From: Physcia stellaris
Lineage: Eukaryota > Ascomycota > Lecanoromycetes > Caliciales > Physciaceae
Assembly: GCA_018902385.1 (NCBI GenBank)
Contig: JABSSW010000001.1
Location: forward strand, 1,364,001 to 1,428,000
DNA: 64,000 nucleotides
Reading direction: 5' to 3'
The translations under genes and the position numbers were made by a program. The notes under the pieces were generated by a model. It did no database searches, had not been told where the DNA came from, and saw nothing but the letters and a program-made list of their open reading frames with translations. Position 1 is the stretch's first letter, and every line of letters begins with the position of its first letter. Of this stretch, positions 28,585 to 41,468 are shown piece after piece.

Positions 28585-29624
28585 GGAATAGGGAAGGACA
28601 ACGGGCTCGAAGTCGGCGGTAGCTTGGTGTGTGTTTATGAATCACCTGAAATGCAAGGACTGAAACTCGCGTTCATCTCTCATGAAGGGTTTTGAAGTTT
28701 GGAGGTTGCGAATAAAGTGAATGGTAGCCTTACCTACCCAAAAATCGATTAGATTTTCAACCACATCGTCTTCAATTTTTCTTCAAGACATGATCGTGAG
28801 GCAATGTTGATCGATTTCAGGATGCACATCCATTTTTAGTCGTAGGGGACCTGTTCCCGCGCCCAAAGCGGGCTATCATTAACTCGTAAATGAGGTTCAG
28901 AGATAAAATGTCTCAGACTTCCACGGTCGTCTTAGCAAGAGAGTATAATGAGAGAGGGAGTTGTGTTGAAGAGTTGCATCGTAAGCACTTCAAGATCATC
29001 AAAGCAGCCTGAAAGCAGAATCATTCCTACTGTCCTTCCGGAATGCGGACGCACAATCTTGGCTGCCAAGGCTGATATATTACAAAATTCTAGCGCATAT
29101 CGTATTGTAAACACCATTTGTAGGTCTAATCGAGCCGGAAAGCCAAACAACAGATAGCAACCATGGAAAGGATCTGAGTTTTAGTGTTTGCTGTCACTGA
29201 TATCTCGCTTAGGACGAAGAACCGTTCTCACAATAAGATCAAAGGTTATAAAGAGAAAGCCAGCAGACGAGGTCCAAATCAAAAATATAGACTTTTGGAG
29301 AATTTGTGTCAGTCCAGGTACAGCCATACTCGAGACAGAACCTCAAAGCTACTACCAAATTAACTCTGATCATACTAACTTTTTAATCAAGCAGAGAAGC
29401 CTCTCAAACCTCACATTTGATGCAAATAAACCACCTCTGAGTTGAGACCATTCATGATTTTTTGCATTCAAATTTGTTTGTCTTTCTGCTTGGCCAGAGT
29501 TTTAGATATCTGGACAAATCATGAAAGCTTCTAGGCATTTCTTGGGTACAGAAAGAAGCCTTTGAGGGAACATGTAGTAACAAGGGAAGGAGCGACCCAG
29601 TGCCGATCTAGACAGCCAAGCAGT
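28585..29624. other. Intergenic: GAPDH 3' region and HDA1 promoter
   Basis: About 1 kb, AT-richer than its surroundings from 28,950 to 29,550. Short frames have no recognisable content. An in-frame ATG at 29562, 63 bases before the chosen HDA1 start, could extend that protein. Confidence 0.55.
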
Positions 29625-32358
29625 ATGGATACCACCAATCATGATGATGCAATGCTAGATGCAGTCGAGACATCTATCGAACAGCCAATCTCGCAGGATG
29701 AAAGAAATTTTGGTAGTTTTGCCAGTGATAGTGGGCTTTCAGGAGTTGGGCAAAGTTTGAGAATAGCAAACGGCTTAGGAACCGGTACTCAGAGCCCTAT
29801 CGCTATAAGCCAGGATGAGTCGCTGGCTTCTTCTCCTAGAGCCGGTAGAGGAAGGTCTGAAGACGCCGGTGGGCTCATCACAAAAGTCACGAACTTGCTT
29901 AACATCGATTCTGCCGCCAATACTCCCCCGCCCAAACGAGCTTCAAGCGACGAAACCTCGCACGCCGAAGCTCCAGATAGGCATCAGCTTCAAATAGCCA
30001 TGTTACCTACAGGCCTTTGCTACGATGTGCGGATGCGCTTTCATTGCGAGATTATGCCTCTTAACTCGACAGACGATCATCATCCAGAGGAGCCTAGACG
30101 AATTTATGCCATCTATCAGGAGCTCTGCAAAGCAGGGCTTGTTGATGATCCAATGTCTACTAGACCGCTTGTGCCTCAACCTTTACTACGCATATTGGCC
30201 CGAAAAGCTGAACCAGGAGAGATATGCCTTGTACACGATGCAAGACACTATGATTTTGTCAAAAGTCTCTCTGGTATGGTTTTCTCTAGTTGACACAGCA
30301 GCTGCTAATACATCTTCAGCTAGAGATCTCCTAGAGCTAAAGGACTTGGAGGCTGAATATGATTCTGTCTATTTCAATAAGCTCACCTTTACTTCGGCCC
30401 TACTCTCCACAGGCGGCGCCATTGAGACATGCAAAGCCGTGGTGAGCCGACAGCTCAAGAATGGTATAGCCATAATTAGGCCTCCAGGGCATCACGCTGA
30501 GTTTAATAGACCATCCGGTTTCTGTTTCTTCGACAATGTCGCGGTTGCAGCAAAAGTATGCCAAGTGGACTACCCAGATACTTGTCGGAAGATTTTGATC
30601 CTTGACTGGGATGTTCATCATGGTAACGGAATTCAGCAAGCCTTCGAGACCGATCCGAACGTCCTATACATCTCTATACACGTTCACCAAGACGGAATGT
30701 TTTATCCAATGGGCCCCTACGGCAATCATCTTCATTGCGGCGTTGGCCGTGGCGTTGGGAAAAACATCAACATTCCGTGGCGTGCTCAGGGAATGGGTGA
30801 TGCAGACTATCTTTATGCTTTCCAAAAGGTAGTAATGCCCGTCGCCTTCGAATTCAACCCGGACCTTGTAGTTGTTGCCGCTGGTTTTGATGCCGCCCAA
30901 GGAGATCATCTAGGCGGTTGTCATGTATCCCCTGCTGGTTATGGACACATGACCCATATGCTCATGTCATTAGCCGAAGGGAGAATTGTTGCCTGCCTTG
31001 AAGGAGGCTACAACCTGAAGGCGATCTCCAAGTCGGCGCTAGCAGTTACACGAGTGCTCATGGGTGAACCCCCAGATAGACTACCAGAAACAAAGCCCAC
31101 GTCAAGCGGCCTGGCAACGGTGCGTATGGTAGCTGAGTATCAATCTAGGTACTGGAAATCACTAGGCCCGAAAGCTCTGAACCAGGAGGACGCTCTTGAA
31201 TATGGTGCTGAACGCCTACACGACATCATCCGATGTTATCAGGCTGCACAAATGCTCAACAAGTACAAAATGTTCGAGTTGCATGTCCTTCGTGAGCCGC
31301 TCTCGAGGTCTTTCGAACATCAAATCCTGGCTACTGCAAATTACACCAAAAAGGTACCCCTGGTCGTTTTTGTCCATGATCCTCCCGAATTCCTAGGAGC
31401 ATCAGACCCTTCTATAAAAAACCTAGAGCTGCATAATACATGGCTTGTAAGATCTTTTTCCTCTTTACCTTTTCTGTTTACTGACGGGTAAAAGGCTGAT
31501 GGCTTGAAGCACTACGTTGACTGGGCTGCCAGACGAGGATACGCAGTGATTGACGTCAATGTGCCCAAATTCCTTACAGATATAGACGTAAGTTACAAGA
31601 AATCATCGACGAGGCAATGCTAATCACTGCAGGAGGATGAGAGTAATTATCGGGAAAGCCGAGAAAATCGCCTAGTAGCAGTTGAAGCACTTATGGTCTA
31701 TCTCTGGGAGAACTACATTGAGTAGGCCGAACTCATATCTAGAGAGAGCCAATCTAATACTGACCTCTTATAGCGTGCATGATACGACTGAGTTGTTTTT
31801 CGTTGGAGTCGGAACCGCATATCATGGGATTCTACATCTTCTCGATACACGACGTACGTCTAACAAAAAGCGAGGTTTAATGTAGTTTGCTAATTCGCCT
31901 CGCAACATAGCGCAAATCCTTAAACGGGCTACAGCAGTTGTGAATTTCGTCTCTCAGAGCACCCTTGAGCAAGTCTCAGATCATACCACCTACTGGCTTT
32001 CTAAATGGTATAGATTAGTAAGGCATCCACTATTCCTCCATCTTCAGAATCGTAGAACGTGCTAATCGTTCTGCAGCACTCGATGGTTTTCGTCGGTCGC
32101 ACTCACCCGATTTACACGGAGGCTGATCGGAAAACACCGAAACGGGTGGGAAACCTCATCAAGTCTTCCAGTGCTAGCTTGCACGGAATGCTCATGGCTC
32201 ATAAGGAGGATGTACAGGCTTATATCGGTGGCTTGGTTAAGAGTACAGGTGCACCTGATTTGGTCCACTCTAGTCAGCCTCTCACAATTGCAGGGCCAGC
32301 AACGACTGGCGGACCTGCTATGGTGGCAGACGCCCGTACACTTGGCGTGCGATCTTGA
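29625..32358 (+). CDS. HDA1: Class II histone deacetylase HDA1/Clr3 with Arb2 domain
   Basis: 808-residue zinc-dependent lysine deacetylase, orthologous in layout to yeast Hda1 and fission-yeast Clr3, which act in gene silencing. Exons are 29625-30273, 30320-31446, 31495-31587, 31633-31721, 31774-31853, 31911-32017 and 32077-32358. A disordered N-terminus of about 125 residues precedes the catalytic domain, which shows RPPGHHAE, the zinc ligands in DWDVHHGNG and AAGFDAAQGD, and the transition-state Tyr in LEGGYN. From about residue 515 a C-terminal Arb2-type domain follows, with VPLVVFVHDPPEF and a chain of short exons reading GTAYHGILHLLDTR and AVVNFVS. All key catalytic residues are present. 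The gene lies 2.6 kb from the chromodomain protein gene (stop to stop). Exons 4-7 were built from splice signals and phase agreement. Confidence 0.94.
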
Positions 32359-33182
32359 TCTTTGGGCATCGAATAGGAAGACGATGAAGAAGAAGAAGCA
32401 TTTCAGATGGCGTTGTAAGATATCTGACGCGTGGATCTCGTGGATAATGTTTGTCCTCTGATCAGACGGCTTTGGAGAGGCTGGAAGGCAGCATGCCCCT
32501 GAATGGCTGCGGGGCAGATCATCTGCTTGCGGATTCATTGAGGAGTGATAGAGTAGTCAAGGATAGAATTTCAAGAACCACCGAGCCTTGAAACACAGAC
32601 ACCATCGAATCCCAATTAATTCTTGATGTGGTAGCTCCTCATCTATGAAAGGTACCATAACTTCACGAGGAACGTGCGACGATCGTCGAGCATGTCACTT
32701 CGAACTGGAGAATCATCGAAATTGCAAGGGGTTTTGCCCGCTAGTATTTGTTACCGTAAATTATCAGCTAGCGTGCGGATACTCCCGCCGCTACCGAAGT
32801 GGTCGTAAGAAGTTCCTGAACTTCAGATGACTCCCTCCCTCCTTTTCCCCATCGCAGCCATGAAACATTCAATCACCACCAGCCTTAAACGGCTGGCTTT
32901 GCCTTCCTCCTTGCTATCCCAGAGATCATCGCAAGATGTTTCTCGGACCCTCTATAGCCCCATTCTTGGGGTCTTCAGGAGTTGACCCAATTTGTTTTCT
33001 TGTCGGTCGTGGTGAGGCAGAACCGCGTCGGCATATAAGACTCCAATTTATCTGCAGGGAGATAGACTCAAGGTGAGGGTTGGTGCTCCAAGCCATTGAA
33101 GTCGGATGCTGACCTGTATCGTAGACGAATATAGGACAACAACAAAAAAGAACCTCTAGAAAATCAGTACATCAATTTCATC
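32359..33182. other. Intergenic: HDA1 3' region and F-box gene promoter
   Basis: 824 bases without a recognisable gene. Several short frames occur but none has a domain or a start context better than chance. Confidence 0.6.
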
Positions 33183-34280
33183 ATGCTCCTCACCGACTTG
33201 GCAACCGAACTTCTCCTCCACATATTCCAGTCCCTCCCTACCATCTCCTCCGTCGTTGCCCTGTCTTCAGCCTGCCGACATTTTCGCACCCTCATCTCGA
33301 CTCACCGCCTACCTCTGCTCTACCTCGCGGCTGAAGCTCAATTTGGCCCTCTACCCGACGCTATCAGGCTCGTAACCCACAATTCTACTCAAGCCGTCCA
33401 TATTGATCGCGCTTCACCTCCACAATCTCTCGCTCTCCTGCAACGACTTCTCGTGGTAGGCCGCGTAGCCAACAAGCTCGCCACCCTGTATCCGTCCCAC
33501 AAATGGCACGGCACCGACTTGAGCTCCTCCAGGCGCTCCCTCACCAGCCTCGAAAAACGCCACCTTCGGCGCGCCGTGTACAGACTCTGGCTCTACACCC
33601 TCGCATTCCACAACGCCGCCCACGCCCGAACCACGCGTCAGCAACCGCCCGTCGTGCGTTCGCGCGCGCTGCTGCTACGACCCTGGCCCGCGAGCGAATT
33701 AGCGGAGATGCTGGACGTGCAATATCTGCTTCGAGGCCTGCTGGAGTACCACATCTGTCCCAGCAACGGCACCGTGCTGCGCAGGCACAGAGCGCGGTAC
33801 CCGCACGACCAAGCACCGCTCATCCACAATGCTTACTCGAAGACCCCTTCCAGCCTCCAACAGCAGCTCGATTTCCAGGCCAAATACTTCCACAGCTCCC
33901 CCCAGGTGCCGAAGCTCCTGGGCTGTTCCTCTCGCGACTACAGTCGCTATAGTGGCGTGGTCGAGGGCTGGGGCGACGAGATCGCGCATTACTACGTGCT
34001 GGAGGATATGCTGAAACTCGACCCCGGGCAGATCGTGTGGTTGTATGAGCACGTCACGGGCTCTGGGTTTGGGGGTGAGAGCGAGCTGGTCAATGGGAGT
34101 GCGAAAGATACGGTGCAAGCGTTCGTGAGCGGCTTCGGGGGCGAGTGGTTCGAGAATAATGGCGAGACGTTCGGGGAGACGGTCGCGTTTGTGGTTGGGG
34201 AGAGGGGCGGGGAAATGGAGGAGGTGAGGGCTGGTGTTGAGGAGGGGGTTGAGGGGGTTGTTAGGGGGGCTTTTGGGTAG
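33183..34280 (+). CDS. F-box protein
   Basis: Single-exon gene for a 365-residue protein. Residues 1-45 form an F-box (LATELLLHIFQSLPTISSVVALSSACRHFRTLI), which recruits Skp1 so that the protein acts as a substrate adaptor of an SCF ubiquitin ligase. The rest has no recognised repeat such as WD40 or LRR; it is helical, Leu/Arg-rich and ends in a Gly/Glu/Val-rich tail from about residue 330. GC content is higher than in the neighbours, and long open frames on other strands here are shadows of this bias. The gene sits between HDA1 and the chromodomain gene. Its substrate cannot be guessed. Confidence 0.85.
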   Translation: MLLTDLATELLLHIFQSLPTISSVVALSSACRHFRTLISTHRLPLLYLAAEAQFGPLPDAIRLVTHNSTQAVHIDRASPPQSLALLQRLLVVGRVANKLATLYPSHKWHGTDLSSSRRSLTSLEKRHLRRAVYRLWLYTLAFHNAAHARTTRQQPPVVRSRALLLRPWPASELAEMLDVQYLLRGLLEYHICPSNGTVLRRHRARYPHDQAPLIHNAYSKTPSSLQQQLDFQAKYFHSSPQVPKLLGCSSRDYSRYSGVVEGWGDEIAHYYVLEDMLKLDPGQIVWLYEHVTGSGFGGESELVNGSAKDTVQAFVSGFGGEWFENNGETFGETVAFVVGERGGEMEEVRAGVEEGVEGVVRGAFG

Positions 34281-34935
34281 ATTGGTTGTTCTTTCTTTCG
34301 GCGGGTTTGGGGGATGAAAGTGGGATGGTTTCTTTTACCATATTTATTCAGCTTTGTGGCTCACTACCTAGCTTGTCGTTCTCCGAAGTAGAGATATATC
34401 TTCGGACTATCATATCCTTAGAATTTTACATTTATTAGGGAGATTGGACTCGAAGCATCCTCTCTTCCAAATTTAGTTCATACATACATGTCCCTTCTGG
34501 AGCCCGAGAAAAAAAGGATTAACCAGCAGAACCCTTGATCCCCATCCGTTTTCTTGATCTGGTCGCTCCGCTTCCAATTTAGATATCTGTGCTATTCATG
34601 AAGTTGGGACAGCGCTTCCTTTTCAATACCCATTGTCCTCATCCTATGGCCAGGTACGTGGATTCCGGCGGGTGTGGCCACTCAGAGTCTCGAACCAAAA
34701 TAAACGGTCCGAAACGGAGCGGTACATCGATGATTATCTGCAGAAAGTGGGAACCTTCGATAGAAGCCGACGACACGTTGACAGCCGCCTAGCTAAATCG
34801 CACACAAAGAAATCCCATAACGGCACAGCAGCATTTGTAGATCCTTCGCACAAACCCGGAATAAAGCACCATCGACTAAACATCCGAGTCCCCGAAAAGA
34901 AGACCTTCATATCCGGATCGAAAGCCCCAGTCTTC
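34281..34935. other. Convergent 3' regions of the F-box and chromodomain genes
   Basis: 655 bases between two stops on opposite strands. Nothing gene-like was found. A long plus-strand frame starting at 34633 runs into the antisense of the chromodomain gene and is a shadow. Confidence 0.6.
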
Positions 34936-37900
34936 TCAATCGCTATCACTGCTCCCACCGCTACTCCCATCACTCAACCCCCACCCATCAAGCTCACTGC
35001 TCTCCTCCTCTTCACCCATCTCCTCATCTTCATCCACCTCCCCCATCTCAACGCTACTCCCATCCCGACTCCACTCATCGTCTTCATCATCAGCCTCTCT
35101 CCCAACGACCGCCTCCCCCACCCCCTCGTCCAAAACCCCACTCCCCACCAACGCCTCAAAGCCCTCCTTCAAGCCCCTACTCCTCTCCATCTGCGCCCTC
35201 AAATCCCGATCCATAAGCGCAGCCTCCGCCTCCTCGGCCTTGGCATTGGTCTCGATCTCATCTTCATGCGCCTGCAGTCTCGCCATGACGTGTTTATGTT
35301 TCTTGACCGCTTCCCTCTCCAGCTCCGCTTGGGGCGGGATGTTATACGATTTATTCGCCATCAGGGCAGCCGGCGTGAAGACTTCAAGGTACGACCACTT
35401 CTCGGCCCATTTCTCGCGCTGGGGTTTCCCTTCGCCGTCGCCGAAGCCGGAGATGATGTGGAAGCGGCGGTAGGAATGCATATGGACGTTGGCCCAGCCG
35501 GCGAAGAAGTCGGCGAGGACGTCGTCGTTGCGCGCGATGGCGGCGTGGTCGAGGTCCCTGTCGTAGGCGACCCGGCGGCCGACTTTGGTGTTGAAGGATT
35601 TCAGCTTCGGCATGCAGTAGATGGGCGCTTCTTCTTTTGGTTCGTTTTCTTCCCAGTCGTACAGGTCTTCCGGGTCCAGCATGAATGCGATCTGTTCGTA
35701 GATTTGGACGAAGCGGCGGCCTTCTTCGTCGAGTTTGCGCTCGCGGCAGAGGTTGGTTAGGTAGCGGCGGATGTTGGGGCGGGTGATGAGCTTCCAGGTG
35801 CTGTTAGGCTTTTCGTTGAAGACGCGCAGGCGGTACCAGGTCAGGATCCGGAGGGCTTCGAGCGGCTGCAGGAGGAGGAGGGAGTCGGTGATGAGAATCA
35901 TGCAGCCATGAGGGAAGAGGCGGACGAGGTGAGATTTCGATACTTTTTGAAGGCTTATGCCCCAGACAACGATGGTGCCCCGCATCAATTTCGCAAAGTT
36001 CGGGATGTGATGAAACCTCCAGAACGTGGAATGTACCTTTTCAGGGTCAGTGGAAATTTTCCTTTTCTCCGGTGAGTGAGCATTGATGCTTACAATAATC
36101 ACGCCGTCCCTCACGTTTCGATAGAAGTAATCCCAAATTCCATCATTCTTGTCCTCATTATAAAGGTACACCTCAGCAGCGTTGTTGGCGTCGAGAAATT
36201 GTATAATCAAGTCTTGCTCGGCTTTTTGCTTCTTAGGGAAGATTAACAGAAATGTGATATTTTGCTTGGCTTTATCTTGATTGGGCTGTCGAACAATTCT
36301 TTCGTAGTCGATTCCATAAAGAGTGCGCATCACGGTATTGATGGGTAACTCGTCCATAACAAACGTGAGTTCTTTTCCCTTTTCTTCCAGTCGTTTCTTG
36401 GTTCTCTCCAACCGCTCGTTGGAGCTCTCATTTAAGGGTGACTGCATTGGACTGCGAATGATGCAGCGCAAACCGAGTGGATGCATCTGTGGAAGATGTC
36501 GATCCAAGAATGCCCAATCCTCGGAGTCCGGAGGGTATATCAAAAGCGTGAAGCCTTTGCCGAGAAAAAGTCCTCCAGCGACGTTGAGTCTCAAGGTTGA
36601 TCTTACATCATTGATTTTTTCAAGATTATAGGTGTTAGGCACTATCTGACCTGGGCAGAACAGCGGATCTGACAAGTCCTATCACGACATTATGACTGCC
36701 CTTCAAATAAGACGAACTAGCCTAAATGCATGCTTACCTTGTTGAATTGCGCCTCATAATCGGCAGCGGTACACATTGATGAAAACCAGAAATTGTTCTC
36801 TTTCGGTGCTGTCCTGTTGGCGATCAGAAGCTTCCTGGACTCTATGCTAAATCCTCTAAATCGCGCGGAACCGAGATTTTCACGCTCTGCTCCGATCAGT
36901 AAGTTTCCATAAACATCATGTATGTCATGAGACCTGATAAAGTCTCTAGCTGCTGGTGCTAAAAGGCATCTGGCTCAGCAGGCGCTTTCTCGATAGTTGA
37001 CGGACCTGCCATGATTGTGGCTCGGAGAGTAGAAGGGATTCTTTTCACGAATGGCCGGTTTGACACTATTGCTGCCTTAGAAGCAAGATGGGATCCTTCT
37101 CTTCCTGACATCTCTTCGGCTGGTGAACTAGCGACAGACGACTGAGGTAGCGTAGGTCTAGGGGCAAACCCAGGTGGTAGTGGACGTAAACCCGAGGACG
37201 ACTTGCTAGGGGGCAGGGCATGATCATCCGATAGTGAAAAGGCTTTAGACGATAGTGGTTTCGCTTCACTAGAGATCTTTTCAGAGATACCGTCGTGCTC
37301 GGGAAACTTGAATTTAACATGCTGCTTGCCATTTGGATCACTTTCAGAAGTCAGACTAGTGAGCTTCGAAGCGCTCAAGTCGGTCGAAGGGGTTTCGCTA
37401 GACATCGGTTTCGAACTGGGTATCGCTGTCATCGGATCTGAAGCAGGCCCAACCTTAAATTTTTGAGAGTAGGCCTGCAGGCTTAATACTGGCCGTTTTT
37501 TTGGTTCAGTATCCGACGTGATAGGAATTGTAGATGCTACGTTAGATTGTGTTACCCGATCAGCTGCAACTGAAGCTACGGGCTTCGATCCCACATCGGA
37601 ATGCTCATTGGATTTCACCGCTAGCTCTTCTTCCACTGCTCCTATCCAAGCAGTGTCATCAGGTCCAGTATCAAGATGTATATCAGCGTTCTGCTCCCTC
37701 TTTGGTTGACGTGACTCCAGAATCATCTCAAAAGCTGATTTGCCAGGGGCAGAAGCTGGTGCAGCTACTGTAGTTTTCTTTACAGCTTTTCCATCCTTGG
37801 GATCAATCAACTGCAAGTTGTCCATATTTGGAGCTGGTTCGGTTCGACCCTTTTTCACGGCTCTTCTCATAATTGAAAGCTTGTTGTATCTGTTCTCCGG

Positions 37901-39370
37901 ATTCTCCACAGCCTCTCGAGATTTTTTCGCCAAACTTGAATTTCCATGCACCTTACCCCCGTCCCAATTCCCTAATACGGCGGCGCCAGTAGCATGGCGT
38001 TTTCTTTGTTTCGGAATAAAGATACTGTGAGCAGTTGCCCTCCTGGGACCTCTGCCGGCGCCTCCCATTCGCGACGGAGGTTTGGATGGCGCTTTCTGAG
38101 GCATGGGCTTCGGAGCGCCCATGATGGGCGCAGTTGCGGCCACCAAGTTAGGCCGTGGAGCTACGGATGCCTGTAACGTCTCGGGTCGAGATGCCTGGGT
38201 GGTCGACTCACGCCGTTGTGGTCCCACCAGATCGGTCTTAGGCTTGGACAATGTGCCTGCCTGAAGAGCTTCTGACGAGAAAGATGTCCGCGTCCGATCC
38301 TTAGGCATTTGTGGGGCTTTTTGAGGATTTGGAAGCTTCTTATCGAGACTTCCTTCTCTCGACGTCGTCCTCCTTCTTTCTTGAGGCCTCTGAAGGGCTT
38401 GGACAGCATCAGATCTATGCTCTTTCTTTCTGGCTTTAGCTTCGTGCTTCATTCGTAGTTCTTCGACCAACGAATCATCCGTTTCGGAACTAGCGTCAGC
38501 TTTAGCCACTGATTGTTTTCTAGAAGTACTCTGCTGCTCTCTTATTGTTCGCTTACTTGTTGTCGACGGCTCGTTGATCACTTCGCGTAGTTCCTGAGGC
38601 ATTTCTTTGCCACTCTCACGAAATGAATCTCTGATTCGGCGAGCTTCCTGTTCAAGATCGACCGTGCTGAAACCGATGAACACCTCATTATTCAGGCTTA
38701 TTATGCGTGTCCAGTCAGGCCCCTTGCATACTCTCAGGCCACGCATAAGAGCAGCTTCTTGTCGCGAAGTCCATTGGGGCCGAACAGTAGTCTCATCTGG
38801 ACTTACACTTTGTACCGCTTCGCTATCTCGAGATTCGTCTGAGCTTTCAGAAATCATTTCTGCTCTTCGTTTTAAGCTGGAGCGTCTTCTAACAATTTTC
38901 GTCTCCACTTCTTCCTCCTCGACTGCCTGGCTGTCACTGCTGTCTTCATCACTCTCTATGTTAATAGGACTAACAGGCAACCCCATTCGCTTTCTTTTGG
39001 CGCGCCGACGTAACCTTCGCTGGTGAACACCCTCTAGCCATGCATCAACTCTCTTTCTAAACGCTGGAACATCGAACGGCTTTGCTACGCCTCTGCTGAC
39101 ACGCATCTTCTGAGTTTCCCATTCGTGAAAGGTGCTGTCCTCACCATCTTGAAACATTGATCTCGTCTCCCAAGTGCATTGATTTTCGGGGTAGCCCTCC
39201 CATTTGACCAGATACTTAGTGATGCCCTTAAACTTTTCCTCGGCCAAGATAGCTTCAACGGGGTATTCATCCTTCTTTTCGCTGAGTACGGTAGAGGTGA
39301 TTGAGATGCTGTCATCCTTAGAGTAATCATCACTTAGTTCCGGAGAACCAATCTCAGGTTGGTTTGCCAT
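34936..39370 (-). CDS. Chromodomain protein with Myb-like segment and large C-terminal domain
   Basis: Predicted 1,442-residue nuclear protein. Exons are 37006-39370, 36738-36958 and 34936-36678, joined through introns of 47 (GTCCGT donor) and 59 bases in matching phases. The chromodomain is at about 36-86. The three methyl-lysine cage aromatics are in place (Tyr36, Trp57, Tyr60 by alignment with HP1: YPVEAI, VKWEGY), so binding to methylated H3 is likely. A Myb/SANT-like segment, WTSRQEAALMRGLRVCKGPDW, lies near 200-225. About 500 disordered Ser/Lys/Pro-rich residues follow. Residues 790-1,240 form a folded alpha/beta region (FTLLIYPPDSEDW, ITFLLIFPKKQK, GTIVVWGISL) that I cannot name; it resembles in layout the C-terminal half of Chp1. 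The tail is highly acidic. An in-frame ATG six codons upstream is an alternative start. Confidence 0.88.
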
Positions 39371-40225
39371 TGTTGCTGAGACGCGCAAACATCGGAGTGA
39401 TCAATTACTGCAATGCAACTAGAGCCACATCCCCAATGTCAATGACCGAAGATGAACAAGTAGATTGAATGAGAGCAAAGCAAGTGATTGAAGGCTAAGA
39501 GTTAGCTTAGCGAACGATGCTCGGACCCGGGGAGTTCTTTGCAAAGCAACGTTACTATGATATCTGATGGTCGCTGAAAGCTCGTGCTTTTTTATGGCAA
39601 TTGTCAACAAGGTCTAGGCGCATTCATTCGAAGAATTGTCCTCCAATGAGCGGAACAGGGAAGCATGCACGATGTTAGCAAGGTTTACGTTCGCAGGATC
39701 TCGAAGGTCGCGTATAATATGCACAAACGCAAAGCGAGTCCGACTAAATTAGACAATTTTCATTGACTCTGTTTCTTCTTCGACTACCTGCCATGATACT
39801 AAGTCCTTAACTTCAAGCTTGACGGCTTCTTGTATCTTGTATCCGAAGGAGTGAGTCTCTCACCTGCCAGTGCAGTCAAAAGTGTTGATGCCAAGGCCTT
39901 AGAGACGCGTCCAAATCGAGTCGCGGACTACGGCGGCTTTTTTCTCCGAAACCGCAGTAGCCATTTTGGGGATAAGCGCGCTGATCTGCGGCCAGGTTGA
40001 ATGAGAGCCTCGCGACTGCAACCTGACTGATATCTCAACATAAACTTCAGGCTCCAGGGAAAGTGATTGCTCACTTTTTTTCGAGTGACTTTTTAAGAGA
40101 AGTAAACCCATTTGAATAATACCCAGAGAGTTTTCATTATCCTGCGTAAACGCCACTGCCAACGGCCTTGCGAACCGAATCCTGTCGACAAAGAACACCG
40201 TATCTGAGATATCTTGAAGGCAAAT
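39371..40225. other. Divergent promoter region, chromodomain gene and RAB11
   Basis: 855 bases between two divergent start codons. It includes a minus-strand frame of 127 codons (39899-40282) that overlaps the RAB11 start and has no recognisable content. Confidence 0.55.
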
Positions 40226-41076
<851 letters not shown>

Positions 41077-41468
41077 TTTATTCAGTGCTAGGGGGAGAGG
41101 ATGCATAAGTCTAGATTGGTTTCTTGCTTGTTCTACGGGATGAAGTGGCGGTGCACTACCACCTGGCGTTTTGTACTCGGATCCATACGCCTGCCCTTTG
41201 CAGGTGCAATGTTGGCGGGGCGTATCTTGCTATCAATGAATACGATTACTGAACCATCTGCAAAAATCCCTTGAATTGCAGTGAGGTAAGTATTCGCTTA
41301 CGTCTCATCTTTCCGGTCCCTAGATTATATACCCATAGGAGAGCGTGTCGACACTCCGTGCATGTTGATGTCGTAGGAAAAGTTTCCTGGAGTTTGTGAA
41401 TAACGCTCACAGCGCCTCCAACGCCGATGCTTCCGTGTAGACTCATAATAAACACAATCCCTTTCTAT
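41077..41468. other. Convergent 3' regions of RAB11 and the 41.5-kb gene
   Basis: 392 bases between two stops on opposite strands. No further structure is seen. Confidence 0.6.

Noticed and set aside
33503-33952. Long overlapping frames inside the F-box gene on both strands
   Set aside because: They come from the GC-rich codon use of the F-box gene and have no independent support.
34633-35760. 375-codon frame antisense to the chromodomain gene
   Set aside because: It is the complement of the acidic C-terminal coding sequence; repetitive Pro/Leu/His content and no domain. A coding shadow.
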